Counted from the stretch's first letter, positions 23,434-33,108 are shown. The stretch: DNA of 64,000 nt from Microthrixaceae bacterium (GCA_023957995.1 JAMLGK010000007.1:62001-126000); one strand, 5' to 3'. The notes: generated by a model from the letters alone, not told the origin. Program-made: numbers and translations.

Positions 23434-25056
23434 GTGGGAGCTACAGCGGGCGTGGTCCCCGACCGCGAGACCTTTGCTGCGCTCGCGGCAGAGCACCGGG
23501 TGGTGCCGGTGATGCGCACCCTCCTCGCCGACCTGACCTCTCCGGTGGCGGCGTTCATGAGGTTGTGCGGCAACGATGAGTCCGGGTCACCGGGGTTCCT
23601 GCTCGAATCGGTCGACCAGGGTGGCCGCTGGGACCGTTGGTCGTTCGTCGGGCGCGACCCCCGGGCGAGGATCGTGGCGAGGGACGGTCGGGTGACCGTG
23701 AGCGGCGAACTACCCGAGGACCTTCCCCTCGATGACGGACTGCTCGCCACACTCGAGGCCCTACTGGCCCACTTTGCAGCGCCGGACGCATCCGAGGTGC
23801 TGCCGGGCACCTCCGATGGGGTCGGGGGCGACTTCGAGTTGCCCCCGCTGCACTCGGGAATCGTCGGTTACATCGGCTACGACGTGGTTCGCGAGGTCGA
23901 AGCCCTCGACAGCGCGCCTCCCGATGATCGCGGGTGGCCCGACGCGGTGCTCTCGGTGATCGGTGAGATCGCGGCCTATGACCACTGGAACGCGCGGGCG
24001 ACACTGATCGTGAACGCATTCGTGCCGGAGGGATCCGATCCCGGAGCCGTGATGGCCGCCTACGACGACGCCTGTGGACGGCTCGACCAGATGGCGCGGG
24101 ACGGTGCCCGGACCATCGACGAACCCCTGGTCGACCCGCCGGTCGTCAGCGGTGTGCCCGAGCGGGTTCGGTCGTGCATGCACGACGGTGCCTACCAGCG
24201 CGCGGTGACGGTGGCCAAGGAGCACATCGTCGCCGGCGACATCTTCCAGGTGGTCCTCTCCCAGCGCTTCGATGTCGACACCACGGCGGATCCCCTCGAC
24301 GTCTACAGGGTGCTGCGCCAGATAAACCCCTCGCCGTACATGTACTACGTGCGCGAGCCGGAACTAACCGTGGTGGGTTGTTCGCCCGAGCCCATGGTCC
24401 AACTGCTGGGTGATCGCGTGATCTCGAGGCCGATCGCCGGTACCCGCTTCAGGGGTGTCACCGACGCGCACGATCGCCAGCTGGCCGGCGAACTGCTGGA
24501 GCATCCCAAGGAACGCGCGGAGCACATCATGCTGGTGGATCTGGCCCGCAACGACGTCGGGCGTGTGGTCGAGTTCGGCAGCTGCGAGGTCGACGAACTC
24601 ATGACACTCGAGCGGTACAGCCACGTGATGCACCTGACCTCGCAGGTGTCGGGACGCCTGGCCGAGGGCCGAACCCCGATCGACGTCCTGAGGGCCACCT
24701 TGCCCGCGGGCACGGTGTCGGGGGCCCCCAAGGTGAGGGCGATGCAGATCATCGACGACCTGGAGGTGACCCGACGCGGTCCGTATGCCGGTGTCGTGGG
24801 CTACCTCGACTTCTCGGGCAACATCGACACCGCCATCGCCATCCGGACCATGATCGTGGATCCACCCGACAGCCACGGCGTGCGCCGGGCCTCTGTGCAG
24901 GCCGGTGCCGGGGTGGTCGCGGACTCCGATCCCGATGACGAGGAGCTGGAGACCAGGAACAAGGCCAAGGCGCTCCTGGTTGCCATTCCTGCAGCCGAGC
25001 GCATGACCGCCCAACGTCGCTCCGGCGCATCCGACCCGGGAGATGACCACCCATGA
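23434..25056 (+). CDS. trpE: Anthranilate synthase component I TrpE
   Basis: Makes anthranilate from chorismate with ammonia from TrpG, which is not in the window. The 540-residue protein has the N-terminal LLES tryptophan-feedback motif (FLLESVDQG). Its chorismate-binding C-terminal half shows VLSQRFDVD, IAGTRFRG, ARNDVGRV, LPAGTVSGAPKVRAM and GPYAGVVGYLDFSGN. LLES indicates feedback inhibition and distinguishes it from PabB. The GTG start lies one base after the hisI stop; the stop overlaps ygfZ as ATGA. Confidence 0.95.
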   Translation: MGATAGVVPDRETFAALAAEHRVVPVMRTLLADLTSPVAAFMRLCGNDESGSPGFLLESVDQGGRWDRWSFVGRDPRARIVARDGRVTVSGELPEDLPLDDGLLATLEALLAHFAAPDASEVLPGTSDGVGGDFELPPLHSGIVGYIGYDVVREVEALDSAPPDDRGWPDAVLSVIGEIAAYDHWNARATLIVNAFVPEGSDPGAVMAAYDDACGRLDQMARDGARTIDEPLVDPPVVSGVPERVRSCMHDGAYQRAVTVAKEHIVAGDIFQVVLSQRFDVDTTADPLDVYRVLRQINPSPYMYYVREPELTVVGCSPEPMVQLLGDRVISRPIAGTRFRGVTDAHDRQLAGELLEHPKERAEHIMLVDLARNDVGRVVEFGSCEVDELMTLERYSHVMHLTSQVSGRLAEGRTPIDVLRATLPAGTVSGAPKVRAMQIIDDLEVTRRGPYAGVVGYLDFSGNIDTAIAIRTMIVDPPDSHGVRRASVQAGAGVVADSDPDDEELETRNKAKALLVAIPAAERMTAQRRSGASDPGDDHP

Positions 25057-25919
25057 GTTCCCAGACCGAGAACGGTTCCCCCGAGCTGGACGCCCCCGTT
25101 GCGGGCCGTTGGCCCCGCGACGTGTTGGTGGTCCGGGGGCCGGACGCGGTGAGCTACCTCCAGGGGCAGGTCTCCGCCGATGTGGTGACCCTGGACGTCG
25201 GCCAGTCAACCCTCGGGCTGTTGTTGGCTCCCACGGGCAAGCTCGAGGGCGTGGTGCGTCTCTGGCGGACCGATGAACACGTCGTCGTGCTCGACACCGA
25301 TGCCGGTGGTGGTGCCGCTGTCGAGGCACGCCTGCGGCGCTTCCTGTTGCGCACAGACGCTGTCATCGAGGCTCTCCGGTGGGAGTGCGTGGTGATCCGC
25401 GGGCCGGGCTCGACCGACGTCGACACCGACGGGACCGGCGCAGAGCTCGTAGGTCTGGGAATGTGGCCCGGAATCGACGGCATGGATCTGCTCGGCCCAG
25501 CCGTCTCACTGCCCCCCGGTGTTGCCGAGGCTCCCGCGGAGCTGGTCGAGGCCCTGCGGATCCGCGCCGGTTGGCCCACCTTCGGAGCCGAGGTCGACGA
25601 TTCTGTGATACCTGCGGAGATCGGCCCCTGGTTGATCACTGCCGCAGTGAGTTTCACCAAGGGCTGCTACGTGGGCCAGGAGTTGACCGCACGAATCGAC
25701 AGTCGGGGCAACAACGTGCCGCGCAACCTGCGGGTCCTCGAGTTGCCCCCCGGGGTGACCGCCGCTGTCGGTGACGAGATCTCGCTGGCCGGAGAGGACC
25801 CCACGGTGGTCGGGGTCGTCACCAGCGCCGCGGTCGACCCGAGGTCGGGCACCACGATCGCACTCGGCTTCGTCAAGCGCTCGGTGGGGGAGTCCGCCGA
25901 GTTGCGGGCGGGCTCCTAG
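25053..25919 (+). CDS. ygfZ: YgfZ/GcvT-like folate-binding protein
   Basis: Folate-binding protein related to the T protein of glycine cleavage; in E. coli YgfZ assists iron-sulfur protein maintenance. The 288-residue protein has SYLQGQVSADV near the N-terminus and the signature KGCYVGQELTARI with its conserved Cys. The start overlaps the trpE stop by 4 nt. Its stop codon and that of the convergent metalloprotease gene share the palindrome CTAG. Confidence 0.9.
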   Translation: MSSQTENGSPELDAPVAGRWPRDVLVVRGPDAVSYLQGQVSADVVTLDVGQSTLGLLLAPTGKLEGVVRLWRTDEHVVVLDTDAGGGAAVEARLRRFLLRTDAVIEALRWECVVIRGPGSTDVDTDGTGAELVGLGMWPGIDGMDLLGPAVSLPPGVAEAPAELVEALRIRAGWPTFGAEVDDSVIPAEIGPWLITAAVSFTKGCYVGQELTARIDSRGNNVPRNLRVLELPPGVTAAVGDEISLAGEDPTVVGVVTSAAVDPRSGTTIALGFVKRSVGESAELRAGS

Positions 25920-27127
25920 GGCAGTCCGTCGAGCATCGGCGGGACCAGCTCGGTGCGGAGTTCGATCACGGGCTCGTCCGGGGCACCTCCGGCCCGTAGC
26001 GAGGAGCCGGGCAGTGAGTACGGGTCGGCAGCACCGAGGTCTACCCCGTAGCCCTGGTCCGCCAACGCCGCGACGCTGAGCCGACTCAGTTTGGTGGGAG
26101 CGGATCCGAGGTAGCCGGTCATGAGCTCATCTCCGAACACCGACTCCCGCCAGTGGCCCAGGGCCGTGCCCGCACCGCCCTCGTTCTCCACCGGGACCAG
26201 CCCGGTGCCGCCGAGCTCCGCGTAGGCAGCGATCCCCGCCGACCCGGTGTAGGCGGGATTGAACAGCGGATCGTTGATGCGGCCGGTCAGTGCCCAGCTC
26301 CCGCCGAGACCGAGCACGTGGCCCATCTCGTGGAGGATCACGTCGTCCAACCGACCCGATGCCGCGAGCGAGCTCAGGTCGGCGGTGTCGAACTGCATGA
26401 TCCCGTAGTAGGGCAGCCAGTTGCCGGGTCGGATGAGTATCCCTCCGGCTGACCCGAGGACCTTTCCGGGTCCGTCGATGGCCGTGTCCCTGGCGTCGAT
26501 GAGCAGATCGTCGACGGTCCCGTTGAACGGCAGGTTCCAGCCCACGATCCCGCCGGGCAGGTCGAGTGCCACGTCGGGAACACCGGCGGTGATCACCTGC
26601 TCCCAGCGAAGGGCTGCGTCCTCGAATGCCTGTTGGAACGCGGGATCCATCGCGGGATCGAGGCGCAGGGTGATCTCGAAGTCCTCCGCAGTTGCGGGGA
26701 GCACCGAGATGTCGACCGAAGCGGTCACCGGTGCGAACTCGCCGTCGCTCACCTCGATGGTGGCGGTGCGGCTCTCCGCGGTCGGGATCTGCACCAGCAC
26801 CGAATCGGCGGAGGTGCAGGGTGTGAAGGTGCGGTCGATCGATCCATCGCCGTCGATGTCGATCCGGCATGTGAGCGCGTCGTTGTTGGGATCGGCCACG
26901 TTGAAACGGAGCACGCCCAGCACGGGAGCCTCGTTGCGTGGGGTCAGGAAGCGGAACGCCGACACGGTCGGGGGTCCCGGCGGTGCGGGGGCGGACGGCG
27001 CAGGTGTGCAGGCGGCCGCCAGCAGGGCGGTGCCCGCGAGGGCCGCCAGCAGCGAGGTCGCTGCGACTCTCCGGGGGCGCTGCATGCCCGGGACAGAACA
27101 CGGCTTGTGGAACCGGCTGGCGATCAT
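25916..27127 (-). CDS. Leishmanolysin-like (M8-type) zinc metallopeptidase lipoprotein
   Basis: A 403-residue predicted surface lipoprotein. The N-terminus is basic, then [18 protein letters not shown] gives a lipobox with Cys near residue 40. A region to about residue 140 resembles an Ig-like/dystroglycan-type repeat with [12 protein letters not shown]. The catalytic zinc motif is [12 protein letters not shown], and the downstream [17 protein letters not shown] supplies a third His and a Met-turn-like Met, as in leishmanolysin. ATG 27127 is chosen for its AGGAG ribosome site 5 nt upstream. It is the only convergent gene inside the his-trp block, probably an insertion. Confidence 0.78.
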   Translation of the reverse strand: MIASRFHKPCSVPGMQRPRRVAATSLLAALAGTALLAAACTPAPSAPAPPGPPTVSAFRFLTPRNEAPVLGVLRFNVADPNNDALTCRIDIDGDGSIDRTFTPCTSADSVLVQIPTAESRTATIEVSDGEFAPVTASVDISVLPATAEDFEITLRLDPAMDPAFQQAFEDAALRWEQVITAGVPDVALDLPGGIVGWNLPFNGTVDDLLIDARDTAIDGPGKVLGSAGGILIRPGNWLPYYGIMQFDTADLSSLAASGRLDDVILHEMGHVLGLGGSWALTGRINDPLFNPAYTGSAGIAAYAELGGTGLVPVENEGGAGTALGHWRESVFGDELMTGYLGSAPTKLSRLSVAALADQGYGVDLGAADPYSLPGSSLRAGGAPDEPVIELRTELVPPMLDGLP

Positions 27128-27156
27128 CGGTGCTCCTGGGAACGGCTGACCCTGAG

Positions 27157-27162
27157 ATGGTA
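27157..27162 (-). promoter_or_regulatory. -10 box (TACCAT) of the metalloprotease gene
   Basis: TACCAT on the minus strand would start transcription about 23 nt upstream of the ATG, leaving room for the AGGAG site. Confidence 0.4.
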
Positions 27163-27194
27163 CGCGTTGGCACGCGACGGCTTCTGCGATGTCC

Positions 27195-27200
27195 TACGGT
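27195..27200 (+). promoter_or_regulatory. -10 box (TACGGT) of trpB2-xylAB
   Basis: TACGGT lies 32 nt before the trpB2 ATG, leaving a short leader that contains gagagg as a ribosome site. Confidence 0.4.
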
Positions 27201-27232
27201 CGCGCTCCAGACCCGACTACCGAGAGGCTCCG

Positions 27233-28597
27233 ATGAGCGAGACGAACCGCTACCTGTTGGACGACGACCAGATGCCCACCTCCTGGTACAACATCATCCC
27301 CGATCTCCCCGAGCCACCCCCGCCGCCGCTCCACCCGGCGACACAGCAACCGATCGGACCGGACGACCTCGCACCGTTGTTCCCGATGGACCTGATCCTC
27401 CAGGAGGTGTCCACCGAGTCCTACATCGAGATCCCCGACGAGGTGCAGGACGTCTACAAGCTCTGGCGCGCCACTCCGTTGCACCGCGCACACCGACTCG
27501 AGCGGGCACTCGGCACGCCGGCGAGGATCTACTACAAGTACGAGGGCGTCAGTCCCGCGGGTTCCCACAAGCCGAACACGGCGGTGCCGCAGGCGTTCTA
27601 CAACGCCAAGGCCGGTGTCAAGAAGCTCACGACCGAGACCGGAGCGGGTCAGTGGGGCACGGCGCTCGCGTTCGCATGTGCGCAGTTCGATCTCGAGTGC
27701 GAGGTCTGGCAGGTGCGAGCCTCCTATGACCAGAAGCCCTACCGCAGGGCGATGATGCAGGCCTTCGGTGCCTCGGTTCATCCGTCGCCCTCGGAGATCA
27801 CCGAGTTCGGACGCAAGATCCTCGCCGACACACCGGACTCACCCGGCAGCCTCGGCATCGCCATCTCCGAGGCCGTCGAGGTCGCTGCGCAGAACCCCGA
27901 GGTTCGCTATGCCCTCGGATCGGTGCTCAACCACGTGCTGTTGCACCAGACGGTCATCGGCGAGGAGGCGATCAAACAGCTCGCGCTGGCGGGAGACTCC
28001 CCTGACGTGATCATCGGGTGCACCGGTGGCGGATCCAACTTCGGGGGCCTGGCGTTCCCCTTCCTGCGCGAGAAGCTCGCGGGCAACCTGGATGTCACCA
28101 TCCGTGCCGTCGAACCGAAGTCCTGCCCAACCCTCACCAAGGGCACCTACACCTATGACTACGGCGACACCGCGGGGATGACCCCGTTGGTGAAGATGCA
28201 CACCCTGGGCCACGACTTCATTCCGGATCCCATCCACGCCGGGGGCCTGCGCTACCACGGGATGAGCCCGCTCCTGTCGCACATCTACGAGCTGGGCCTG
28301 ATCGAGGCCGAGGCCCGGCCCCAGACCGAGTGCTTCGCGGCGGGGGTGCAGTTCGCCCGCACGGAGGGCATCGTGCCCGCTCCGGAACCCACCCATGCGT
28401 TGGCAGCCACGGTCGACGAGGCGCTGCGCTGCAAGGAGACCGGTGAGGACAAGGTGATCCTCACCGCCATGTGCGGTCACGGGATGCTCGACATGGCCGC
28501 CTACGACGCCTACTTCGCGGGCGAGCTGGTCGACCACGAGTACCCCGACGAGGCGATCCAGGATGCGCTCACCAGGCTTCCACAGATGGATCTCTGA
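27233..28597 (+). CDS. trpB2: Tryptophan synthase beta-like TrpB2
   Basis: PLP-dependent tryptophan synthase of the stand-alone TrpB2 branch, joining indole and serine. It has 454 residues, longer than TrpB1 (about 400), with the TrpB2 N-terminal block [20 protein letters not shown]. The PLP-Lys is in GSHKPNTA. The Ser-binding loop is TETGAGQWG (TrpB1 has AETGAGQHG) and the phosphate loop is [12 protein letters not shown] 27233 follows gagaggctcc; the frame is open further upstream but antisense to the protease. Its stop overlaps xylA (TGATG). A classical trpBA pair is also present, so this copy is redundant for bulk synthesis. Confidence 0.93.
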   Translation: MSETNRYLLDDDQMPTSWYNIIPDLPEPPPPPLHPATQQPIGPDDLAPLFPMDLILQEVSTESYIEIPDEVQDVYKLWRATPLHRAHRLERALGTPARIYYKYEGVSPAGSHKPNTAVPQAFYNAKAGVKKLTTETGAGQWGTALAFACAQFDLECEVWQVRASYDQKPYRRAMMQAFGASVHPSPSEITEFGRKILADTPDSPGSLGIAISEAVEVAAQNPEVRYALGSVLNHVLLHQTVIGEEAIKQLALAGDSPDVIIGCTGGGSNFGGLAFPFLREKLAGNLDVTIRAVEPKSCPTLTKGTYTYDYGDTAGMTPLVKMHTLGHDFIPDPIHAGGLRYHGMSPLLSHIYELGLIEAEARPQTECFAAGVQFARTEGIVPAPEPTHALAATVDEALRCKETGEDKVILTAMCGHGMLDMAAYDAYFAGELVDHEYPDEAIQDALTRLPQMDL

Positions 28598-29958
28598 TGG
28601 CGGGTGGATCTCCGGTGGGAGGCGACCCGCCACCGTTCTTCGCGGAGGTTCCCGAACCGATCGAGTTCGAGGGGCTCGACACCGACAACCCGCTCGCGTT
28701 CCGCTGGTACGACGCGCAGCGCGAGGTCGGTGGCCACACGATGGCCGAACAGCTCCGCTTCGCGGTGTCCTACTGGCACAGCTTCGCTGCTGACGGCGCG
28801 GACATGTTCGGTTCGGGTACCTGGGACCGGCCCTGGCTCGACGCCTCGCCCGAGGACGCCATGACGGCGGCTCACCAGAAGATGGCTGCCGCGTTCGAGT
28901 TCATGGAGAAGCTCGGCGCACCCTTCATGTGCTTCCACGACCGCGACATAGCTCCCGAGGGATCCACCTTCGCCGAGACCCGCTCGCGCCTGGCCGAGAT
29001 GGGCGACGCGATGGCAGTCCACATGGAACGGAGCGGGATCAGGCTGCTCTGGGGTACGGCCAACCTGTTCTCACACCCGCGGTACCGCTCCGGCGCGGCC
29101 ACGAACCCCGATCCCGAGGTGTTCGCGCACGCTGCTGCGCAGGTGGCCGATGCGATGGAACTCACCAAGCGCCTCGGTGGCGCCAACTACGTGCTCTGGG
29201 GCGGCCGCGAGGGCTACGACACCTTGTTGACCACCGACTACAAGCGTGAGCTCGAGCAACTCGCACGGTTCCTGACCATGGCGGTGGAGCACAAGCATCG
29301 GATCGGCTTCGACGGCCCGTTGCTGATCGAACCGAAGCCGTTCGAACCCCTGAAACACCACTACGACCGTGATGTCGCAACCGTCATCGGATTCCTCGAA
29401 CGCCACGACCTGCTCGGTGAGGTGATGTTGAACGTGGAGGTGAACCACGCAACCCTCGCCGGACACGACGCTGCGCACGAGGTCGCCACCGCGGCCGCGC
29501 TCGGCGGTTTCTGTTCGATCGATGCCAACAGTGGCGATGACCGACTGGGCTGGGACGTGGACCGGTTCCCGGTCTCGGTGGAGCAGATGTCGCTGGTGAT
29601 GCTCGAGGTGCTGCGCGCCGGCGGGTTCACCACCGGCGGGCTCAACTTCGATGCCAAGCTGCGTAGGCAGTCGACCGACCGTGTGGACCTGTTCCACGCA
29701 CACATCGGCGGTATGGACACGATGGCGCATGCCCTCGTGGTGGCCGACGAACTCATCGATGACGAGACCTTCGGTCGGCTCCGCGCAGGTCGCTACCTCG
29801 GCTGGAACGACGATCTGGGCAGGTCGATCCTCGGAGGTGAGGTCAGCCTGGCCGACCTAGCGGACCGTGCTGCCGGGGTGGGGGCCCCCGAAGGGCGCTC
29901 GGGGGACCAGGAACGTGCGGAGAACCTGGTTGCTGCGGTGATCGACCGCGTGCGCTGA
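28597..29958 (+). CDS. xylA: Xylose isomerase XylA
   Basis: Interconverts D-xylose and D-xylulose. The 453-residue protein is of the longer class II type. The active-site His is in CFHDRDIAPEG, WGGREGYDTLLTTD follows, and the metal ligands are in LLIEPKPFEP, NVEVNHATLAGHD, DANSGDDRLGWDVDRFP and LNFDAKLRRQS. ATG 28597 overlaps the trpB2 stop by one base, and its stop overlaps xylB the same way. No xylose transporter or regulator is nearby. Confidence 0.96.
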   Translation: MAGGSPVGGDPPPFFAEVPEPIEFEGLDTDNPLAFRWYDAQREVGGHTMAEQLRFAVSYWHSFAADGADMFGSGTWDRPWLDASPEDAMTAAHQKMAAAFEFMEKLGAPFMCFHDRDIAPEGSTFAETRSRLAEMGDAMAVHMERSGIRLLWGTANLFSHPRYRSGAATNPDPEVFAHAAAQVADAMELTKRLGGANYVLWGGREGYDTLLTTDYKRELEQLARFLTMAVEHKHRIGFDGPLLIEPKPFEPLKHHYDRDVATVIGFLERHDLLGEVMLNVEVNHATLAGHDAAHEVATAAALGGFCSIDANSGDDRLGWDVDRFPVSVEQMSLVMLEVLRAGGFTTGGLNFDAKLRRQSTDRVDLFHAHIGGMDTMAHALVVADELIDDETFGRLRAGRYLGWNDDLGRSILGGEVSLADLADRAAGVGAPEGRSGDQERAENLVAAVIDRVR

Positions 29959-31496
29959 TGCGACCGGTGGTGCTCGGGGTGGATTCCTCCACCGGTTCCA
30001 CCAAGGTCGAGGCACGCGCCCTCGAAGACGGTGACTTGCTCGGAGTGGGGCGCTCGCCCCACCCCGCCACCACGCCGCCGCGGTCGGAGCAGGACCCTGC
30101 AGTGTGGTGGGCGGCGCTCGTCGACGCGGTGGCGCAGCTGGGAGATCTCCGCGAAGCGGTCGTGGCGATGTCGGTGGCCGGTCAACAGCACGGCCTGGTG
30201 GTGACCGATGCGACTGGAGTGCCGCTGCGGCCGGCGAAACTCTGGAACGACACCGAGTCAGCTCCCCAGGCCGACCGGATGGTGGCCGAGATCGGCGCGC
30301 AGCGCTGGGCGAGTGAGTGCGGCTCGGTCCCCGTGGCTGCGTTCACGATCACGAAACTCGCATGGTTGGCCGAGAACGAGCCGACCGTGCTGGCCGGCAC
30401 CGAGCGGGTGTTCCTGCCCCACGACTGGCTCACCTTCTGCCTCACCGGCGAGCACGTGACCGACCGGGGCGACGCCTCGGGGACCGGCTGGTACCGAGCC
30501 ACGCCGGCCAGAGGTTCCGGACCGGGCGTCGCGGTGGCGGACGACGTCATCGAACGTGCGCTCGGCGGCGCCGCCGATCCGGTCTCCTCCGGTGAACCTG
30601 CAACCGCAGGCCCGGACACTCCGGAGGGCCTCTCGAGGGGCACGGTGTGGCCGGACTGGCTGGGCGCCCGGCTGCCGCGGGTGCTCGGTCCGGTCGAGCC
30701 CGCAGGACGGCTCACACCTGGCGCAGCGGCGGAACTGGGGCTTCCCGTTGAGGTCGTGGTGGGTCCCGGAACGGGCGACAACATGGCCGCGGCACTGGGC
30801 CTGGGGCTCCGAACCGGTGACGTGGTGTTCTCCCTGGGCACCTCGGGCACCGTCTACACGGTGTCCTCGGAGGCGCCTGCCGACCCGAGCGGGGCCGTGG
30901 CGGGGTTCGCGGATGCAACCGGACGGTTCCTGCCCCTGGTCTGCACCCTGAACGCTACCAAGGTGACCGATACGGTCGCCGCCTGGCTGGGCACGGACCC
31001 GGCGGGGCTCTCCGCATTGGCCCTGCAGGCCGATCCGTCCTCTCGGAGCATCCCCACGCTGGTTCCGTACTTCGATGGCGAACGCACGCCGAACCTGCCC
31101 GAGGCCACCGGGGCCCTGTCCGGCCTGCGGACCGAAACCACGCGCGAAGAGCTGGCGCTGGCGGCACACGACGGCGTACTGCAGGGTCTGATTGCGGGTC
31201 GGGCGGCCCTGAAGCGTGACGCCGCAGGGTTCGACGCCCGGACCCTGCTCGTCGGCGGCGGTGCACGTTCAGAGGCCTATCGGCAACGTCTCGCGGACCT
31301 GCTCGGCACTTCGGTGACGGTGCCCGACGACGTCGAATCGGTCGCTGCTGGCGCCGCGGTCCAGGCGGCGGCGGTCGAATCACTCCACCGGGTCGACCAG
31401 CGCGGTCGGGCCTCGACGGACGTGCCCGAGCTGTTGGCGGAATTCGCCACACGATGGGGCCTCGGCAGCGGCCAAAGCATCCCTGCGCGGGTCTGA
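29958..31496 (+). CDS. xylB: Xylulokinase XylB
   Basis: FGGY-family kinase phosphorylating D-xylulose to xylulose 5-phosphate. The 512-residue protein has the N-terminal phosphate loop GVDSSTGSTKVEA, the xylulokinase segments SVAGQQHGLVV and LPHDWLTFCLTGE, the catalytic Asp in GPGTGDNMAAALG and the C-terminal LLVGGGARSEAYRQRLAD. It is coupled to xylA by TGATG. trpC begins 20 nt downstream. Confidence 0.94.
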   Translation: MRPVVLGVDSSTGSTKVEARALEDGDLLGVGRSPHPATTPPRSEQDPAVWWAALVDAVAQLGDLREAVVAMSVAGQQHGLVVTDATGVPLRPAKLWNDTESAPQADRMVAEIGAQRWASECGSVPVAAFTITKLAWLAENEPTVLAGTERVFLPHDWLTFCLTGEHVTDRGDASGTGWYRATPARGSGPGVAVADDVIERALGGAADPVSSGEPATAGPDTPEGLSRGTVWPDWLGARLPRVLGPVEPAGRLTPGAAAELGLPVEVVVGPGTGDNMAAALGLGLRTGDVVFSLGTSGTVYTVSSEAPADPSGAVAGFADATGRFLPLVCTLNATKVTDTVAAWLGTDPAGLSALALQADPSSRSIPTLVPYFDGERTPNLPEATGALSGLRTETTREELALAAHDGVLQGLIAGRAALKRDAAGFDARTLLVGGGARSEAYRQRLADLLGTSVTVPDDVESVAAGAAVQAAAVESLHRVDQRGRASTDVPELLAEFATRWGLGSGQSIPARV

Positions 31497-31504
31497 CCGT
31501 CTGC

Positions 31505-31510
31505 CAAGAT
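31505..31510 (+). promoter_or_regulatory. -10-like box (CAAGAT) of trpC
   Basis: CAAGAT is followed by 6 nt and the GTG at 31517; it keeps A2 and T6, so a leaderless start is possible. Confidence 0.3.
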
Positions 31511-31516
31511 CGGTTG

Positions 31517-32311
31517 GTGGCGACCTACCTCGACCGGATACTGCGACACCACCGTGAACGGGCGCGCGACGACTCGCGTCCGCTCGGGAGGTTGGTCGAG
31601 CTGGCCGCCGAACGGCGGGACCAGGACCCGCCCCGCCCATTCGCCGCCCGTCTGGTGGCATCGCCCTCCCTGGCGGTCATAGCGGAGGTGAAACGCCGGT
31701 CGCCGAGCAAGGGAGACCTCGCCGTGGCGCTCGACCCGGCCGAACTGGCGCGCACCTATGAGCGGGCCGGGGCCAGCTGCCTGTCGGTGCTCACCGATGG
31801 ACCGCACTTCGGTGGGTCCCCCGAGGACCTCAGGGCGGCGCGCGGAGCGGTCTCGCTGCCGGTCATCCGCAAGGACTTCACCGTCGCCCCGAACGATGTG
31901 GCGGATGCCTGCATCATGGGAGCCGACGCAGTTCTGCTCATCGCTGCCGCGCTCGACGACTCCGAACTCGGTGAGCTGGACGGCCTGGCGGGGGAGTTGG
32001 GGCTCGATGCCCTGATCGAGGTGCACGACGAGGCCGAACTCGAGCGGGCCCTGGGCTGTACCAGGGGGAACCTGGTCGGCGTCAACCAGCGTGACCTGGT
32101 CACCTTCGAGGTCGACCAGCAACGTGCGGTACGGGTGGCGGGAGCGATCCCCGCCGGGACGGTGAAGGTCGCCGAATCAGGTGTGCGGGGCCGCTCCGAC
32201 GCGCAGGCCCTGGCCGATTCGGGCTATGACGCGGTGCTGGTGGGCGAGCACCTGGTGACCTCGCGCGATCCGGCTGCAACTCTCACCGAGTTGCTGGTTC
32301 AACGGCGGTAA
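31517..32311 (+). CDS. trpC: Indole-3-glycerol phosphate synthase TrpC
   Basis: Closes the indole ring from CdRP. The 264-residue barrel has AVIAEVKRRSPSKGDL with catalytic Glu and Lys, SVLTDGPHFGGS, PVIRKDFTVAPNDV with the catalytic Lys, and VGVNQRDLVTFEVD. GTG 31517 is chosen because it sits 6 nt after a -10-like box; TTG 31514 is next to it. Its TAA stop is part of the trpF -10 box. Confidence 0.95.
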   Translation: MATYLDRILRHHRERARDDSRPLGRLVELAAERRDQDPPRPFAARLVASPSLAVIAEVKRRSPSKGDLAVALDPAELARTYERAGASCLSVLTDGPHFGGSPEDLRAARGAVSLPVIRKDFTVAPNDVADACIMGADAVLLIAAALDDSELGELDGLAGELGLDALIEVHDEAELERALGCTRGNLVGVNQRDLVTFEVDQQRAVRVAGAIPAGTVKVAESGVRGRSDAQALADSGYDAVLVGEHLVTSRDPAATLTELLVQRR

Positions 32312-32314
32312 CGT
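32309..32314 (+). promoter_or_regulatory. -10 box (TAACGT) of trpF, built on the trpC stop codon
   Basis: TAACGT begins with the TAA of trpC and is followed by 6 nt and the trpF ATG at 32321. Confidence 0.45.
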
Positions 32315-32320
32315 CGCTCC

Positions 32321-33010
32321 ATGTTCGTAAAGATCTGCGGCATCACCAACGAAGAGGATGCTCTCACCGTGGTGGGTCTCGGCGCGGATGCCGTGGGGTT
32401 CGTCTTCGCCCCCAGCTCGCGGCAGGTGACGATCGGTACGGCCCGCGACATCGTCAAGCGGCTGCCCGCGGACGTGCTGTCGATCGGGGTGTTCCGTGAC
32501 CAGGCTCCCTCGGAGGTCGTGCGCACGGTGTTGGAGGTCGGGCTGTCGGGTGCACAACTACACGGCCACGAGACCCCTGCAGACGCACTGCAGGTCCGAA
32601 AGGCCGCCAAGGTGCTGCTGGTGGCCTTTCCCGCTGGTGATCCCGGTCTGGCCCATGTGGACGACTACCGGGCCGATGCGGTCCTCCTGGATGCGCCGGC
32701 GCCGGGTTCCGGTCACGTCTTCGACTGGTCCCTCGCCGAGTCGATCCCGATGGGCAAGCGGGTGATCCTCGCCGGAGGGCTGACTCCCGACAACGTGGCC
32801 GACGGCATCGCCACGGTGCGTCCATGGGGCGTCGATGTGTCGAGCGGCGTGGAGGTCACCGGCGACCCGACCCGCAAGGACCCCGTGAAGGTCCACGCCT
32901 TCATCCGGGCCGCACGTGGGGTCGGTGGCTCCGAGGGGAACGACCGGTCCTCCGAACCCGAGATCGACCTCTCGCGGGCGCCGTTCGACTGGGCCGAACA
33001 GGGCGACTGA
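32321..33010 (+). CDS. trpF: Phosphoribosylanthranilate isomerase TrpF
   Basis: Isomerises PRA to CdRP. The 229-residue protein starts [13 protein letters not shown] with the catalytic Cys, then has [30 protein letters not shown] and [10 protein letters not shown] with the catalytic Asp. It has a polar tail of about 30 residues. Many actinobacteria lack trpF and use PriA; here a dedicated enzyme sits inside the trp cluster. Confidence 0.95.
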   Translation: MFVKICGITNEEDALTVVGLGADAVGFVFAPSSRQVTIGTARDIVKRLPADVLSIGVFRDQAPSEVVRTVLEVGLSGAQLHGHETPADALQVRKAAKVLLVAFPAGDPGLAHVDDYRADAVLLDAPAPGSGHVFDWSLAESIPMGKRVILAGGLTPDNVADGIATVRPWGVDVSSGVEVTGDPTRKDPVKVHAFIRAARGVGGSEGNDRSSEPEIDLSRAPFDWAEQGD

Positions 33011-33095
33011 GCGAGCGGGCCCGAAACGCCCGCCACCACTGCGGGCACCACGTGGTGACCCGCAAAGCGAGTCGTGCCGCCGCCCGCGCTGCCGG

Positions 33096-33101
33096 TACGT
33101 T
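33096..33101 (+). promoter_or_regulatory. -10 box (TACGTT), leaderless start of trpB
   Basis: TACGTT is followed by 7 nt and GTG 33109. Confidence 0.45.
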
Positions 33102-33108
33102 GGCGAGC

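Noticed and set aside
23040..25056. trp leader peptide or T-box upstream of trpE
   Set aside because: trpE starts one base after hisI and I see no Trp-rich short frame or T-box elements before hisI.
26633..27232. N-terminal extension of TrpB2 of about 200 residues
   Set aside because: The extra frame is antisense to the metalloprotease gene and lacks similarity to TrpB2; ATG 27233 with gagagg fits the family N-terminus.
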